Assembly: GCA_947453625.1 (NCBI GenBank)
Contig: CANGHK010000001.1
Coordinates: forward strand, 62,001-126,000
DNA: 64,000 bases
DNA from: Burkholderiales bacterium
GTDB taxonomy: Bacteria > Pseudomonadota > Gammaproteobacteria > Burkholderiales > Burkholderiaceae_C
Reading direction: 5' to 3'
A program made the position numbers and the translations under genes. Positions 40,428-49,105 of the stretch are shown in pieces. Position 1 is the stretch's first letter. Every line of letters starts with the position of its first letter. The notes under the pieces were generated by a model, which was not told where the DNA came from, searched no databases, and saw nothing but the letters and a program-made list of their open reading frames with translations.

Positions 40428-40922
40428 TCAGGACGCCAGCCCGCCCGGGAAGACCCACAACAGGCCGGCCGTCATCGTGATGTAGCGCACCAGCTTGCCT
40501 ATCGCCATGTAGGCCACACAGGGCCAGAACGGCAGCTTGAGCCAGCCCGCCACCGCGCACAGCGGGTCGCCCACCCCAGGCAGCCAGGAAAGCAGGCAGG
40601 CGCGCGGACCGAATCGCTCCAGCCACTGCAGGGCGCGGCGCTGCGCGCTACGGTGCGTCACGCGCTGGTAGGCCCGCTCGGCGCCGTAACCCATCCACCA
40701 GGTGATCGCGCCGCCCAGCGTGTTGCCCAGCGTGGCCACGACTATCGCTGGCCAGAACAGTTGCGGGTTGAGCTTGACCAGGCCGAACACCGCCGGCTCG
40801 GAGCCCAGCGGCAGCAGCGTGGCCGACACCAGCGAGATCACGAACACCGTGCTCAGGCCGAATTGGGGCAGCGCCAGCGCGGCGAGCAGCGCGCTCAGGT
40901 GCAGTTCGATCCAGGCTTCCAT
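40428..40922 (-). CDS. YqaA/SNARE-associated (VTT-domain) membrane protein
   Basis: This 164-residue integral membrane protein has about four hydrophobic stretches: FGLSTVFVISLVSATLLPLGSEP, FWPAIVVATLGNTLGGAITWWMGYGAER, ACLLSWLPGVGDPLCAVAGWL and VAYMAIGKLVRYITMTAGLLW. These fit the YqaA branch of the DedA/VTT family, which may move phospholipids; the function here is not known. The 207-base gap to dusB (40923-41129) contains no gene. Confidence 0.88.
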   Translation of the reverse strand: MEAWIELHLSALLAALALPQFGLSTVFVISLVSATLLPLGSEPAVFGLVKLNPQLFWPAIVVATLGNTLGGAITWWMGYGAERAYQRVTHRSAQRRALQWLERFGPRACLLSWLPGVGDPLCAVAGWLKLPFWPCVAYMAIGKLVRYITMTAGLLWVFPGGLAS

Positions 40923-41129
40923 GGGTGCCGATGATAGGCAGTCCAGCGAGGTCCCCGGCGCGCGGCGGTGGGTGCCCGCGACCGGCCCCCATCGGCGTGA
41001 AATCGGCCGATCGTGCGCCCGCCAACACCCCCCCGCCGGCCCGCAACCGCAGCGGGCTCGCGAAGGCCGACGGCTATACTGCTGCCTTATTTTTCAGCAG
41101 TTCGCTCCCCCTCCCCCCTCACGTCAGAC

Positions 41130-42170
41130 ATGAATATCGGCCCTTACACGCTGCCGAACCGGCTCTTCGTCGCCCCGATGGCTGGGGTGACCGACCGGCC
41201 GTTCCGCCAGTTCTGTCGCCGGCTGGGTGCGGGTTACGCGGTGAGTGAGATGGTGACCTCGCGCAAGGACTTGTGGCTGTCGCTGAAGACCTCGCGTCGC
41301 ATAGACCATGCCGGCGAACCCGGGCCGATCGCGGTGCAGATCGCCGGCACCGACGCCGCGATGCTGGCCGAGGCGGCGGCCTACAACATCGACCGCGGAG
41401 CACAGATCATCGACATCAACATGGGCTGCCCGGCCAAGAAAGTGTGCAACAAGTGGGCCGGGTCGGCACTGATGCGCGACGAGCCGCTGGCGCTGGCCAT
41501 CGTCGAGGCGGTGGTGGCGGTGTGCGCGCCGCGCGGCGTGCCGGTGACCCTGAAGATGCGCACCGGCTGGTGCGACGCCGAACGCAATGCGGTGGCACTG
41601 GCGCGGGCAGCGGAGCGCGCCGGCGTGGCGATGCTGACGGTGCATGGCCGCACCCGCGAGCAGGGCTTCAAGGGCCTGGCCGAGTACGACACCGTGAGCG
41701 CGGTGAAGGCCGCGGTGCGGGTGCCGGTGGTGGCCAACGGCGACATCGACTCCCCGGCCAAGGCCGCCGCGGTGCTGGCACGCACCGGCGCCGACGCGCT
41801 GATGATAGGCCGCGCAGCGCAGGGACGGCCCTGGATATTCCGCGAGATATCGCACCACCTGGCCACCGGCCAGACCCTGGCGGCGCCGGCCACCCACGAG
41901 GTGGGGCAGTGGCTGGTGGACCACCTGCACGAGCATTACGCGCTCTACGGCGAGTTGACCGGCGTGCGCAGCGCACGCAAGCACATCGGCTGGGCGGTCA
42001 GGCCGCTGCCAGGCGGTGAGGCTTTCAGGGCGGCGATGAACCGGCTCGACGACAGTGCCAGCCAGGTCGCCGCGGTGACCGACTTCTTCGACCAGTTGGC
42101 AGCGCTGCATCCCTTGCTGCCGCCGGCCGCGGCAGCCGCCAACGACGATCTGCTGGAACAGCAAGCATGA
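41130..42170 (+). CDS. dusB: tRNA-dihydrouridine synthase DusB
   Basis: This 346-residue FMN enzyme reduces uridine in the tRNA D-loop. Motifs are LFVAPMAGVTDRPFRQFCR at the N-terminus, DINMGCPAKKVCNKWAGSALM with the catalytic Cys, VTLKMRTGW, TVHGRTREQGF and ADALMIGRAAQGRPWIF. The ATG at 41130 is used. Its stop overlaps fis by four bases, the classical dusB-fis arrangement. Confidence 0.97.
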   Translation: MNIGPYTLPNRLFVAPMAGVTDRPFRQFCRRLGAGYAVSEMVTSRKDLWLSLKTSRRIDHAGEPGPIAVQIAGTDAAMLAEAAAYNIDRGAQIIDINMGCPAKKVCNKWAGSALMRDEPLALAIVEAVVAVCAPRGVPVTLKMRTGWCDAERNAVALARAAERAGVAMLTVHGRTREQGFKGLAEYDTVSAVKAAVRVPVVANGDIDSPAKAAAVLARTGADALMIGRAAQGRPWIFREISHHLATGQTLAAPATHEVGQWLVDHLHEHYALYGELTGVRSARKHIGWAVRPLPGGEAFRAAMNRLDDSASQVAAVTDFFDQLAALHPLLPPAAAAANDDLLEQQA

Positions 42171-42403
42171 GCAACAAGGACATCGACCACTGCATCCGCG
42201 ACACCCTGGAGCAGTACTTCAAGGACTTGCGCGGCACCGAGCCCCACGCCATGCACGCGATGGTGGTGGACGCGGTGGAAAAGCCGCTGCTCGAGGTGGT
42301 GATGAAACAGGCCGAGGGCAACCAGAGCAAGGCTGCCGAATGGCTGGGCATCAACCGCAACACCCTGCGCCGCAAGCTGCTCGATCACAAGCTGATCCCC
42401 TGA
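42167..42403 (+). CDS. fis: Fis family DNA-binding protein
   Basis: This 78-residue nucleoid protein consists of a dimerisation part and a C-terminal helix-turn-helix ([23 protein letters not shown]). It is shorter than enteric Fis (98), as usual in betaproteobacteria. It bends DNA and affects rRNA and growth-phase promoters. It is cotranslated with dusB and followed 46 bases later by purH. Confidence 0.96.
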   Translation: MSNKDIDHCIRDTLEQYFKDLRGTEPHAMHAMVVDAVEKPLLEVVMKQAEGNQSKAAEWLGINRNTLRRKLLDHKLIP

Positions 42404-42449
42404 CTGTCGTATTTTTCCGCGCCGACCCCTGCCTGAGACAAGCCCCCCC

Positions 42450-44042
42450 ATGACCACTGCCCTGCTCTCCGTGTCCGACAAGACCGGTATCGTCGACTTC
42501 GCCCGGGCGCTGCAATCGCGCGGCATCCGCCTGCTGTCGACCGGCGGCACCGCGCGCCTGCTGGCCGACGCCGGCCTGCCCGTCACCGAGGTGGCCGAGA
42601 TCACCGGCTTTCCCGAGATGCTGGACGGCCGCGTCAAGACCCTGCACCCGACCATCCACGGCGGCCTGCTGGCGCGGCGCGACAGCCCCGAACACATGGC
42701 GGCGCTGGCCGAACACGGTATCGCGCCCATCGACCTGCTGGTGATCAACCTCTACCCCTTCGCCCAGGCCACCGCCCGGCCCGACTGCACGCTGGAAGAC
42801 GCGATCGAGAACATCGACATCGGCGGGCCGGCGATGCTGCGCGCCGCGGCCAAGAACTGGCAGGACGTCGGCGTGGTGATCGAACCGGGCGACTACGCAC
42901 AGGTGCTGGCCGAACTCGACGCCGGCGCCTTGACGCGCCAGACCAAGTTCGCCCTGGCGCGCAAGGTCTACGCCCACACCGCCGCCTACGACGGGATGAT
43001 CACCAACTACCTCAGCGCGCTGGCGCCCGGCGCCGAGGACAGCCCGGCCGCCGTGCCGCAGCGCGGCGAATACCCGGCGGTCTACAACCTGCAGTTGATC
43101 AAGACCCAGGACATGCGCTACGGCGAGAACCCGCACCAGAGCGCGGCCTTCTACCGCGAGCGCCAACCCGCGCCGGGCACGCTGTCGCAGTGGGTGCAGC
43201 TGCAGGGCAAGGCACTGTCGTTCAACAACATCGCCGACGCCGACGCGGCCTGGGAATGTGTCAAGACCTTCGGCTCGGCCGACCCCGGCGCGTCGGCGGC
43301 CGCCTGCGTGATCGTCAAGCACGCCAACCCCTGCGGCGTGGCGGTGGGCGCGAACGCCTTCGAGGCCTATGCCAAGGCCTTGAAGACCGACCCGACCAGC
43401 GCCTTCGGCGGCATCATCGCCTTCAACCAGCCGCTGGACGGCGCCACCGCCGAGGCCGTGGCGCGCCAGTTCGTCGAAGTGATCATCGCGCCGTCGATCA
43501 CGCCGGCCGCGCGCGCCATCTTCGCCGCCAAGCAGAACGTGCGGCTGCTCGAAGTGCAGCTGTCGGGCCAGGGCAATGCACTGGACTTCAAGCGCGTGGG
43601 CGGCGGCATGCTGCTGCAGTCGACCGATGCCAGGAACGTAGCGGCCTCCGAGCTGACCGTGATGACCACGCTGCAGCCCACGCCGCAGCAACTGGCCGAC
43701 CTGATGTTCGCCTGGAAGGTGGCCAAGTTCGTCAAGAGCAACGCGATCGTGTTCTGCGCCGACGGCATGACGCTGGGCGTGGGCGCGGGCCAGATGAGCC
43801 GCATCGACTCGGCCCGCATCGCCAGCATCAAGGCCGAGAACGCCGGCCTGTCGCTGGCTGGCAGCGCGGTGGCCAGCGACGCCTTCTTCCCCTTCCGCGA
43901 CGGTCTGGACGTGGTGGTGGACGCGGGCGCCGGCTGCGTGATCCAGCCCGGCGGCTCGATGCGCGACGGCGAAGTGATCGCCGCGGCCAACGAGCGCGGC
44001 ATCGCGATGGTCTTCACCGGCACCCGCCACTTCCGCCACTGA
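42450..44042 (+). CDS. purH: Bifunctional AICAR transformylase / IMP cyclohydrolase PurH
   Basis: This 530-residue enzyme carries out the last two steps of IMP synthesis. The N-terminal IMP cyclohydrolase part has [19 protein letters not shown] and [16 protein letters not shown]. The C-terminal transformylase part has [29 protein letters not shown] and [19 protein letters not shown]. In many relatives ruvC follows directly; here an 18.8-kb block intervenes. Confidence 0.98.
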   Translation: MTTALLSVSDKTGIVDFARALQSRGIRLLSTGGTARLLADAGLPVTEVAEITGFPEMLDGRVKTLHPTIHGGLLARRDSPEHMAALAEHGIAPIDLLVINLYPFAQATARPDCTLEDAIENIDIGGPAMLRAAAKNWQDVGVVIEPGDYAQVLAELDAGALTRQTKFALARKVYAHTAAYDGMITNYLSALAPGAEDSPAAVPQRGEYPAVYNLQLIKTQDMRYGENPHQSAAFYRERQPAPGTLSQWVQLQGKALSFNNIADADAAWECVKTFGSADPGASAAACVIVKHANPCGVAVGANAFEAYAKALKTDPTSAFGGIIAFNQPLDGATAEAVARQFVEVIIAPSITPAARAIFAAKQNVRLLEVQLSGQGNALDFKRVGGGMLLQSTDARNVAASELTVMTTLQPTPQQLADLMFAWKVAKFVKSNAIVFCADGMTLGVGAGQMSRIDSARIASIKAENAGLSLAGSAVASDAFFPFRDGLDVVVDAGAGCVIQPGGSMRDGEVIAAANERGIAMVFTGTRHFRH

Positions 44043-44055
44043 GCCGAGCCCGCGC

Positions 44056-44115
44056 GCAGGGCCCGGAAGGGGCCTGCGGCTGGCGAGGGCCCAGTCGCGA
44101 TACAAGCGACTGGGC
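44056..44115 (+). terminator. Two tandem stem-loops after purH
   Basis: An imperfect GCAGGGCCC/GGGGCCTGC stem is followed by a perfect ten-pair stem, GCCCAGTCGC (44089-44098) and GCGACTGGGC (44106-44115), with a seven-base loop. There is no T-tract, so this may be a weak, factor-assisted terminator or an mRNA 3' stabiliser. It also lies before the convergent DUF1345 gene. Confidence 0.45.
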
Positions 44116-44152
44116 TGAGTCTGGACCGAGTGGGCACCTGCGTGCCCGAGAG

Positions 44153-44806
44153 TCAAAACATGCTGGCCGCCAGGTTGATGGTGAAGGCCAGGATCGCGGT
44201 GTTGAAGCCGAACGACAGCAGCGATTGCAGCAGCACCAGCCGGCGCATGCGCTGGGTGCTCACCGCGACATCCGAGGTCTGCGAGGCCACCGCGATGGTG
44301 AACGAGACGTACAGGAAATCGCCGTAGTCCGGCAGAAAGCCGTCGCCGCCGCCCGGAAACACCAGGCCTTGGCTGGCGGCCCCGTGGTAGTAGACGCTGG
44401 CGTAGGTCAGCGCGAACATCGTGGGCACCAGCACCCAGGCCCCCAGCACGGTGGCCAACGCGATCGCCAGATGCGGCAGCGCATGCACCGCGCCGGGTTG
44501 CTTGGCGGCGGACAACTCGATCACTACCCCGAACAGGCTGACCACCGCCGCCAGGCTCACCACCGCCAGCACGGTGGCGGCGGTCTCGGCCTGGGCTGCC
44601 GTCACCCGGCGCAGCAGGTGGTGGTCGGCATGACCCATCATCCAGCCCACCAGCAGCAGGTAGAGCCAGACCGTCACGTTCCAACCCAGCAGGCAGCGCG
44701 TCACTCCGCCCATGGCGCCCGGCAACAACAGTGCGGCCGCCACCCCGACCGCCAGCGAGAGCACCAGGCGGGGATGGGCACGAAGCGGAGCGGTCAAAGT
44801 CGGCAT
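44153..44806 (-). CDS. DUF1345 integral membrane protein
   Basis: This 217-residue protein has about five to six hydrophobic segments (for example LVLSLAVGVAAALLLPGAMGG and VLAVVSLAAVVSLFGVVIEL) and the conserved DUF1345 stretch FALTYASVYYHG followed by PDYGDFLYVSFTIAVASQTSDV. That stretch resembles the selectivity-filter region of two-helix potassium channels (TxAxxxQTSDV). The function is unknown. The ATG at 44806 was preferred over an open-frame start 38 codons further upstream. Confidence 0.85.
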   Translation of the reverse strand: MPTLTAPLRAHPRLVLSLAVGVAAALLLPGAMGGVTRCLLGWNVTVWLYLLLVGWMMGHADHHLLRRVTAAQAETAATVLAVVSLAAVVSLFGVVIELSAAKQPGAVHALPHLAIALATVLGAWVLVPTMFALTYASVYYHGAASQGLVFPGGGDGFLPDYGDFLYVSFTIAVASQTSDVAVSTQRMRRLVLLQSLLSFGFNTAILAFTINLAASMF

Positions 44807-44908
44807 GCGGGGCAGGGACTCGGCAAGGCGGAGAGGCTGATCATCATGCAGCAAGCCTGTCGCCGCCGGGACAGGGTGACTACGGGTTTGCAGGGTTCCA
44901 ACAATCCG

Positions 44909-44921
44909 TTTGTCGGACAAA
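44909..44921. promoter_or_regulatory. Perfect palindrome, likely operator of the GntR/FCD regulator
   Basis: TTTGTCGGACAAA is a 13-base perfect palindrome centred on G44915. Its core, TTGTCnGACAA, is the form of operator known for several FadR-subfamily GntR regulators. It lies 41 bases upstream of the regulator gene and about 100 bases from the divergent DUF1345 start. The next gene downstream is the FadR-like regulator itself, which suggests autoregulation and control of the downstream transport genes. Confidence 0.7.
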
Positions 44922-44962
44922 GATAGCGCCCTGCGGCAATCTGCCGTTCACAGGAGTCGAGG

Positions 44963-45709
44963 ATGGGAGCCCAGGGGCCCGCCGAGGTGTTTCAGCGCGT
45001 GGTGGTGGAGCCGGCCTACAAGGCGGTGTCGACCGCCATCGTGCGCGCCATCGTCGACGGTGCGCTGCCGCCCGGCACCGCCCTGCCCACCGAGCTGGCC
45101 TTGTCCGAACGCTTCGGCGTGCACCGCTCGACCGTGCGCGAGGCCATACGCCAGGTCGAGCAGGAGGGCTTGCTGCAGCGCCGCGAAGGCCGCCGGCTGT
45201 TCGTCTGCCTGCCGGGCGTGCATGACCTGGCGCCTCGCGCCACCCGGCTGCTGCTGCTGCACCGAACCACCTTCCAGGAGTTGTGGGACGTGGCGCTGAC
45301 GCTCGAGCCGCTGGCCGCCAAGCTGGCCGCCAGCCAGGCCACGGCAGCCGACGTCGACCTGCTGGAGGCCAACTTCTCGGCCTGCCAGGCCGAGAAAGCG
45401 TTGCCGGCGATGGTGTTGCTGGACATGGAGTTCCACGCGCTGATGGGCCGGGCCAGCCACAACCACGCGCTGATGCTGGCGCGCGAGCCGGTGGGCCTGC
45501 TCTACAACCCCACCTTGCTGCAGATCTTCGAGCGCCTGCCGCAGGCCAGCGACCGCAACCTGCGGGCGCACCGCGCCACGCTGAACGCGATAGCCCGCCG
45601 CGATGCCGCAGCCGCGGCCGAATGGACACGCAAGCATATGGTCGATTTTCAACGCGGCTTCGCGCTGGCCGGGCTCGACATGAGCACGCCCATCGCCCAG
45701 CCGACTTAA
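44963..45709 (+). CDS. GntR-family regulator, FadR/FCD subgroup
   Basis: This 248-residue protein has an N-terminal winged helix (AIVDGALPPGTALPTELALSERFGVHRSTVREAIRQVEQEGLL, residues 29-71) and an FCD all-helical effector domain whose metal-binding acidic and His residues occur in LDMEFHALMGRASHN and RAHRATLNAI. FCD regulators usually sense organic acids or sugar acids. A good ribosome site (CAGGAG) precedes the ATG. It is the first gene of a plus-strand run of transport genes, which it probably represses. Confidence 0.93.
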   Translation: MGAQGPAEVFQRVVVEPAYKAVSTAIVRAIVDGALPPGTALPTELALSERFGVHRSTVREAIRQVEQEGLLQRREGRRLFVCLPGVHDLAPRATRLLLLHRTTFQELWDVALTLEPLAAKLAASQATAADVDLLEANFSACQAEKALPAMVLLDMEFHALMGRASHNHALMLAREPVGLLYNPTLLQIFERLPQASDRNLRAHRATLNAIARRDAAAAAEWTRKHMVDFQRGFALAGLDMSTPIAQPT

Positions 45710-45744
45710 TGCCCGGGACGGGCGCATCGCAAGGAGACAGCAGC

Positions 45745-47073
45745 ATGGTCAATCAATCCGGATTCAGGCAGGTTCAGTGGCACGGTGCCGCCCTGCGGGT
45801 GTTGGCGGCCGCGGCCGCGCTGTGCGCGGGCGGCGCGGTGCAGGCCCAGCAGGAAACCTTCAAGGTCGGCATCGTCAGCTTCCTGTCCGGCCAGGCCGCC
45901 GAGAGCTTCGGCATCCCGGCGGTCAACGGCGCCAAGGTGCTGCTCGACGCCTTCAACAAGGGCGCAGCGCCCGCGCCGTACAACAAGGTCGGCTTTGGCG
46001 GCATGAAGCTCGAGTTCGTCTATGTCGACGAGAACGGCGGCGCGACCAAGCAGGTGCAGGAGTTGAAGAACCTGTACGACCGCGAGAAGGTCGACGCGGT
46101 GGTCGGCTATGTCGGCTCGGGCGATTGCCTGGCCGTCGCGCCGGCGGCCGAGGAAATGAAGAAATTCCTGATCCTCTACGACTGCGGCACGCCGCGCATC
46201 TTCGAGGACAACAAGCTGCAGTATGTGTTCCGCACCGCCTCGCACGGCGCGATGGACAACGTCGCGCTGGCGCGATACCTGAAGGCCAAGAACGTCAAGG
46301 CCGACAGCTTCAACATGATCAACCAGGACTACGCCTGGGGCCAGGACTCGAAGAAGGATTTCACCTGGTCGATGGAGAAGTTGATGCCCAACGCCAAGCC
46401 CGGCGAGGACCAGTTGCCCAAGTTCGGCGCCGGCCAGTACGGCACCGAGATCTCGGCGCTGATGGCCAAGCCGGCCGACGTGACGCACAGCAGCCTGTGG
46501 GGCGGCGACCTGCAGGCCTTCATCCTGCAGGCGGGACCGCGCGGCCTGTTCAAGAAGACGCAAGTGGTGTTCTCGGCCGGTGACCATGTGCTGCCCGGCC
46601 TGGGCGACAAGATGCCCGACGGCGTGATCCTGGGCGCGCGCGGTGCCTACGGCCTGATGTCGCCCAAGTCGGCGCTCAACGACTGGTGGTGGGACTTGTA
46701 CAGCAAGGCCTACAACGTCTACCCGGTGCAAGCCCCGTACCGGATGGTGCAAAGCCTGCTGGGCCTGAAGCTGGCAGTGGAAAAGGCGATGAGCGCCAAC
46801 GGCGGCAAGAAACCCAACCACGAGCAGTTGGCCGCGGCACTCAAGGGCAGCGAATGGGACTCACCGGCCGGCCGTATCCGCATGGCCAACGGCGACGGCC
46901 ACCAGGCGATCCAGGAGACCGCGATCGGCAAGACCCGCTATGACGCCGCCAAGAAGATGGTGATGCTCGACGACATCATGCGTTTCCCGGCCGACTGCGT
47001 GAACCCGCCGCCCAACATGAAGGCCGAAGAGTGGATCAAGGCCGGATTCCCGGGCGCGAAGAACTGCCCGTGA
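45745..47073 (+). CDS. Branched-chain-type ABC transporter substrate-binding protein
   Basis: This 442-residue periplasmic protein has a signal peptide (LRVLAAAAALCAGGAVQAQ) and a type I periplasmic binding fold of the Leu/Ile/Val family: FKVGIVSFLSGQAAESFGIPAVNGAKVL, then VGYVGSGDCLAVAPAAEE and INQDYAWGQDSKKDF. Such proteins bind not only amino acids but aromatic acids, amides or short acids, so the ligand cannot be named. It follows the regulator by 35 bases and precedes livHMGF-type genes. Confidence 0.92.
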   Translation: MVNQSGFRQVQWHGAALRVLAAAAALCAGGAVQAQQETFKVGIVSFLSGQAAESFGIPAVNGAKVLLDAFNKGAAPAPYNKVGFGGMKLEFVYVDENGGATKQVQELKNLYDREKVDAVVGYVGSGDCLAVAPAAEEMKKFLILYDCGTPRIFEDNKLQYVFRTASHGAMDNVALARYLKAKNVKADSFNMINQDYAWGQDSKKDFTWSMEKLMPNAKPGEDQLPKFGAGQYGTEISALMAKPADVTHSSLWGGDLQAFILQAGPRGLFKKTQVVFSAGDHVLPGLGDKMPDGVILGARGAYGLMSPKSALNDWWWDLYSKAYNVYPVQAPYRMVQSLLGLKLAVEKAMSANGGKKPNHEQLAAALKGSEWDSPAGRIRMANGDGHQAIQETAIGKTRYDAAKKMVMLDDIMRFPADCVNPPPNMKAEEWIKAGFPGAKNCP

Positions 47074-47177
47074 TGGCCTGACGCGTCCGGCGGCACAGGC
47101 CTGTAATGGTCTGCGCCGCCAGGGCGTCGTACCGATTTCCCACTCCCGAACCGAAAGAAATCGCCGAGCGCAAACCC

Positions 47178-48074
47178 ATGGCAGGCCTACTCACCATCCT
47201 CATCGACGGCCTGACCTATGCGTCCTGGCTGTTCATCGTCGCGCTCGGGCTCACGCTGGTCTTCGGCGTGCTCAAGATCCTCAACATCGCGCATGGCAGC
47301 TTCTACGCGCTGGGCGCCTACGCGGCGGCCAGCTTCGTCGGCTGGACCGCCAGCATGAAGTGGGCGCCCGAACTCTCGCTGGTGGCGATGCTGCTGGCGG
47401 CGGTGGCGGTGGCGGCGATCGTCGCCCCGCTGACCGAGCGCGGGCTGATGCGCTTCTTCTACGGCCGCGACGAGGTGTTGCTGGTGCTGGTGACCTACGC
47501 GATGTTCCTGATCATGGAGGATGTGACCAAGCTGGTCTGGGGCGCCAACCCGTATTACGTCTCCCAGCCCTACAGCCTGTTCGGCAACATCGACATCGGC
47601 GTGCAAACCTATGTCGGCTACGACTTCGCGCTGGTCGCGCTAGCCATCATCGTCGGGCTGGTGGTGTGGTGGGGGCTGAACCGCACGCGCAGCGGCAAGA
47701 TCGTGCTGGCGGTGATCCACAGCGCCGAGATCGCCGCCAGCATGGGCGTCAACGTGTCGCGCGTCTACATGGGCGCGTTCTCGGTCGGCATCTTCCTGGC
47801 CGCACTCGGCGGGGCCTTCACCGCGCCGATGATCTCGGTCCAGCCGGGCGTGTCGGTCGGGGTGATCATCGTCTCGTTCGCGGTGGTGATCATCGGCGGG
47901 CTGGGCAGCATCGAGGGCGCGGCGGTGGGCGCGCTGATCGTCGGCCTGGCGCGCTCGTTCGCGGTGCACCTGGCGCCGGTGACCGAACTGTTCTCGGTCT
48001 ACGTGGTGATGGCCATCGTGCTGATGTTCCGGCCAGAAGGGCTGTTCCAGCGCATCCAGGCCAGAAAAATATGA
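47178..48074 (+). CDS. Branched-chain-type ABC permease, LivH-like
   Basis: This 298-residue permease with about eight membrane segments has the LivH opening LILIDGL-type sequence, LTLVFGVLKILNIAHGSFYALGAY, and a late GGLGSIEGAAVGALIVGLA motif. It pairs with the LivM-like protein. I chose the ATG at 47178, which starts the first membrane segment properly. Its stop overlaps the livM-like start by four bases, and a hairpin repeat starts immediately afterwards. Confidence 0.93.
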   Translation: MAGLLTILIDGLTYASWLFIVALGLTLVFGVLKILNIAHGSFYALGAYAAASFVGWTASMKWAPELSLVAMLLAAVAVAAIVAPLTERGLMRFFYGRDEVLLVLVTYAMFLIMEDVTKLVWGANPYYVSQPYSLFGNIDIGVQTYVGYDFALVALAIIVGLVVWWGLNRTRSGKIVLAVIHSAEIAASMGVNVSRVYMGAFSVGIFLAALGGAFTAPMISVQPGVSVGVIIVSFAVVIIGGLGSIEGAAVGALIVGLARSFAVHLAPVTELFSVYVVMAIVLMFRPEGLFQRIQARKI

Positions 48075-49105
48075 TCCCCCCCCGAAGCGCCTTCGGCGCC
48101 CCCCCCCAGGGTGGCGACGCCAGCGGCCCGGCAAAGCCGGATCCGCGGCGTCTGCCGAGCCAGACCCGTGCTGGCCATGGCCGCACCGTGGCCCTGGGCC
48201 TGGCCGCCTGCGCGGTGCTGATCCTGGCGGGTCTGGCGATGCCCAAGTGGCTGACCTTCCTGCTGACGATGGCCGCGGCCAACGGCCTGGTCTCGCTCGG
48301 CATCGTCGGGCTGATGCGCGGCGGCGTCGTGCCCTTCGGCCAGGGCATGATGCTGGCGATAGGCGGCTATGCTGCGGCGCTGGCCTTCAACCAGTTCGGT
48401 GTCACCGACGCGCTGGCGCTGGCGCTGGGCGGGGGCGTGATGGCCACGCTGGTGGCCGCGCCCTTCGCGCCGCTGCTGTCGCGCTACCGCGGCATCTTCT
48501 TCGCGATGTTGACGCTCGCGCTGTCGATGGTGACCTACGGCCTGCTGATGAAGCTCAGCGTGCTGGGCGGATCGGACGGCTTCAACCTGGGCCGGCCCAC
48601 GCTGTTCGGCCAGCGGCTGGCCGACGCCTGGGTCGGCTACACGCTGTATGTGCTGACCATCGTGCTGGCCACCGTGATGGCCTTGCTGGCGCGGATCTAC
48701 TTCGACTCGACGCGCGGCCTGGTGACGCTGGCGGTGCGCGAGAACGAGTTGCGGGTGGAATACCTGGGCGGGTCGGTGCGCCAGGCGATGACGATCAACT
48801 TCATCCTGGCCGCCTTCTGCGGCGGCCTGGGCGGCGCGCTGGTGGTGATGTCGCTGGGCCACATCGAGCCCACCTTCAGCTTCTGGACCACCTCGGGCGA
48901 GTTCGTCTTCGTCGCGATCCTGGCCGGTTGGCAGAGCGTGGCCGCGATCTTCATCGCCAGCACGGTGCTGGAGGTGGTGCGCAGTTTCTCCAGCGCCTAT
49001 TTCCCCAACACTTGGCAACTGGTGCTGGGGCTGTTCCTGCTGTTCGTGATCCGTTTCCTGCCGCGCGGCATAGGCTCGCTGTGGATGCGGGGGGGCAACA
49101 AATGA
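48071..49105 (+). CDS. Branched-chain-type ABC permease, LivM-like, with repeat-derived N-terminus
   Basis: This 344-residue permease pairs with the LivH-like protein. Family features are GVVPFGQGMMLAIGGYAAAL, FAMLTLALSMVTYGL, GGSDGFNLGRP and AAFCGGLGGALVVMSLGHIEP. The ATG at 48071 overlaps the livH stop (ATGA). The first 30 or so residues (MIPPRSAFGAPPQGG then DASGPAKPDPRRL) are a translation of the intergenic hairpin repeat, in frame with the permease. The next plausible start is well inside the protein. The membrane part begins at about residue 41. Confidence 0.9.
   Translation: MIPPRSAFGAPPQGGDASGPAKPDPRRLPSQTRAGHGRTVALGLAACAVLILAGLAMPKWLTFLLTMAAANGLVSLGIVGLMRGGVVPFGQGMMLAIGGYAAALAFNQFGVTDALALALGGGVMATLVAAPFAPLLSRYRGIFFAMLTLALSMVTYGLLMKLSVLGGSDGFNLGRPTLFGQRLADAWVGYTLYVLTIVLATVMALLARIYFDSTRGLVTLAVRENELRVEYLGGSVRQAMTINFILAAFCGGLGGALVVMSLGHIEPTFSFWTTSGEFVFVAILAGWQSVAAIFIASTVLEVVRSFSSAYFPNTWQLVLGLFLLFVIRFLPRGIGSLWMRGGNK
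48075..48150 (+). repeat. Stop-codon-adjacent hairpin repeat, copy 2 (inside the LivM-like reading frame)
   Basis: Directly after the livH TGA the sequence reads TCCCCCCCCGAAGCGCC, TTCGGCGCC, CCCCCCCAGGGTGG, then GCCAGCGGCCCGGCAAAGCC and GGATCCGCGGCGTC. It matches copies 1 and 3 block by block. Its reading frame is open and joins livM, so it encodes the N-terminal residues of that permease. Poly-C runs here could also be prone to slippage. Confidence 0.75.
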
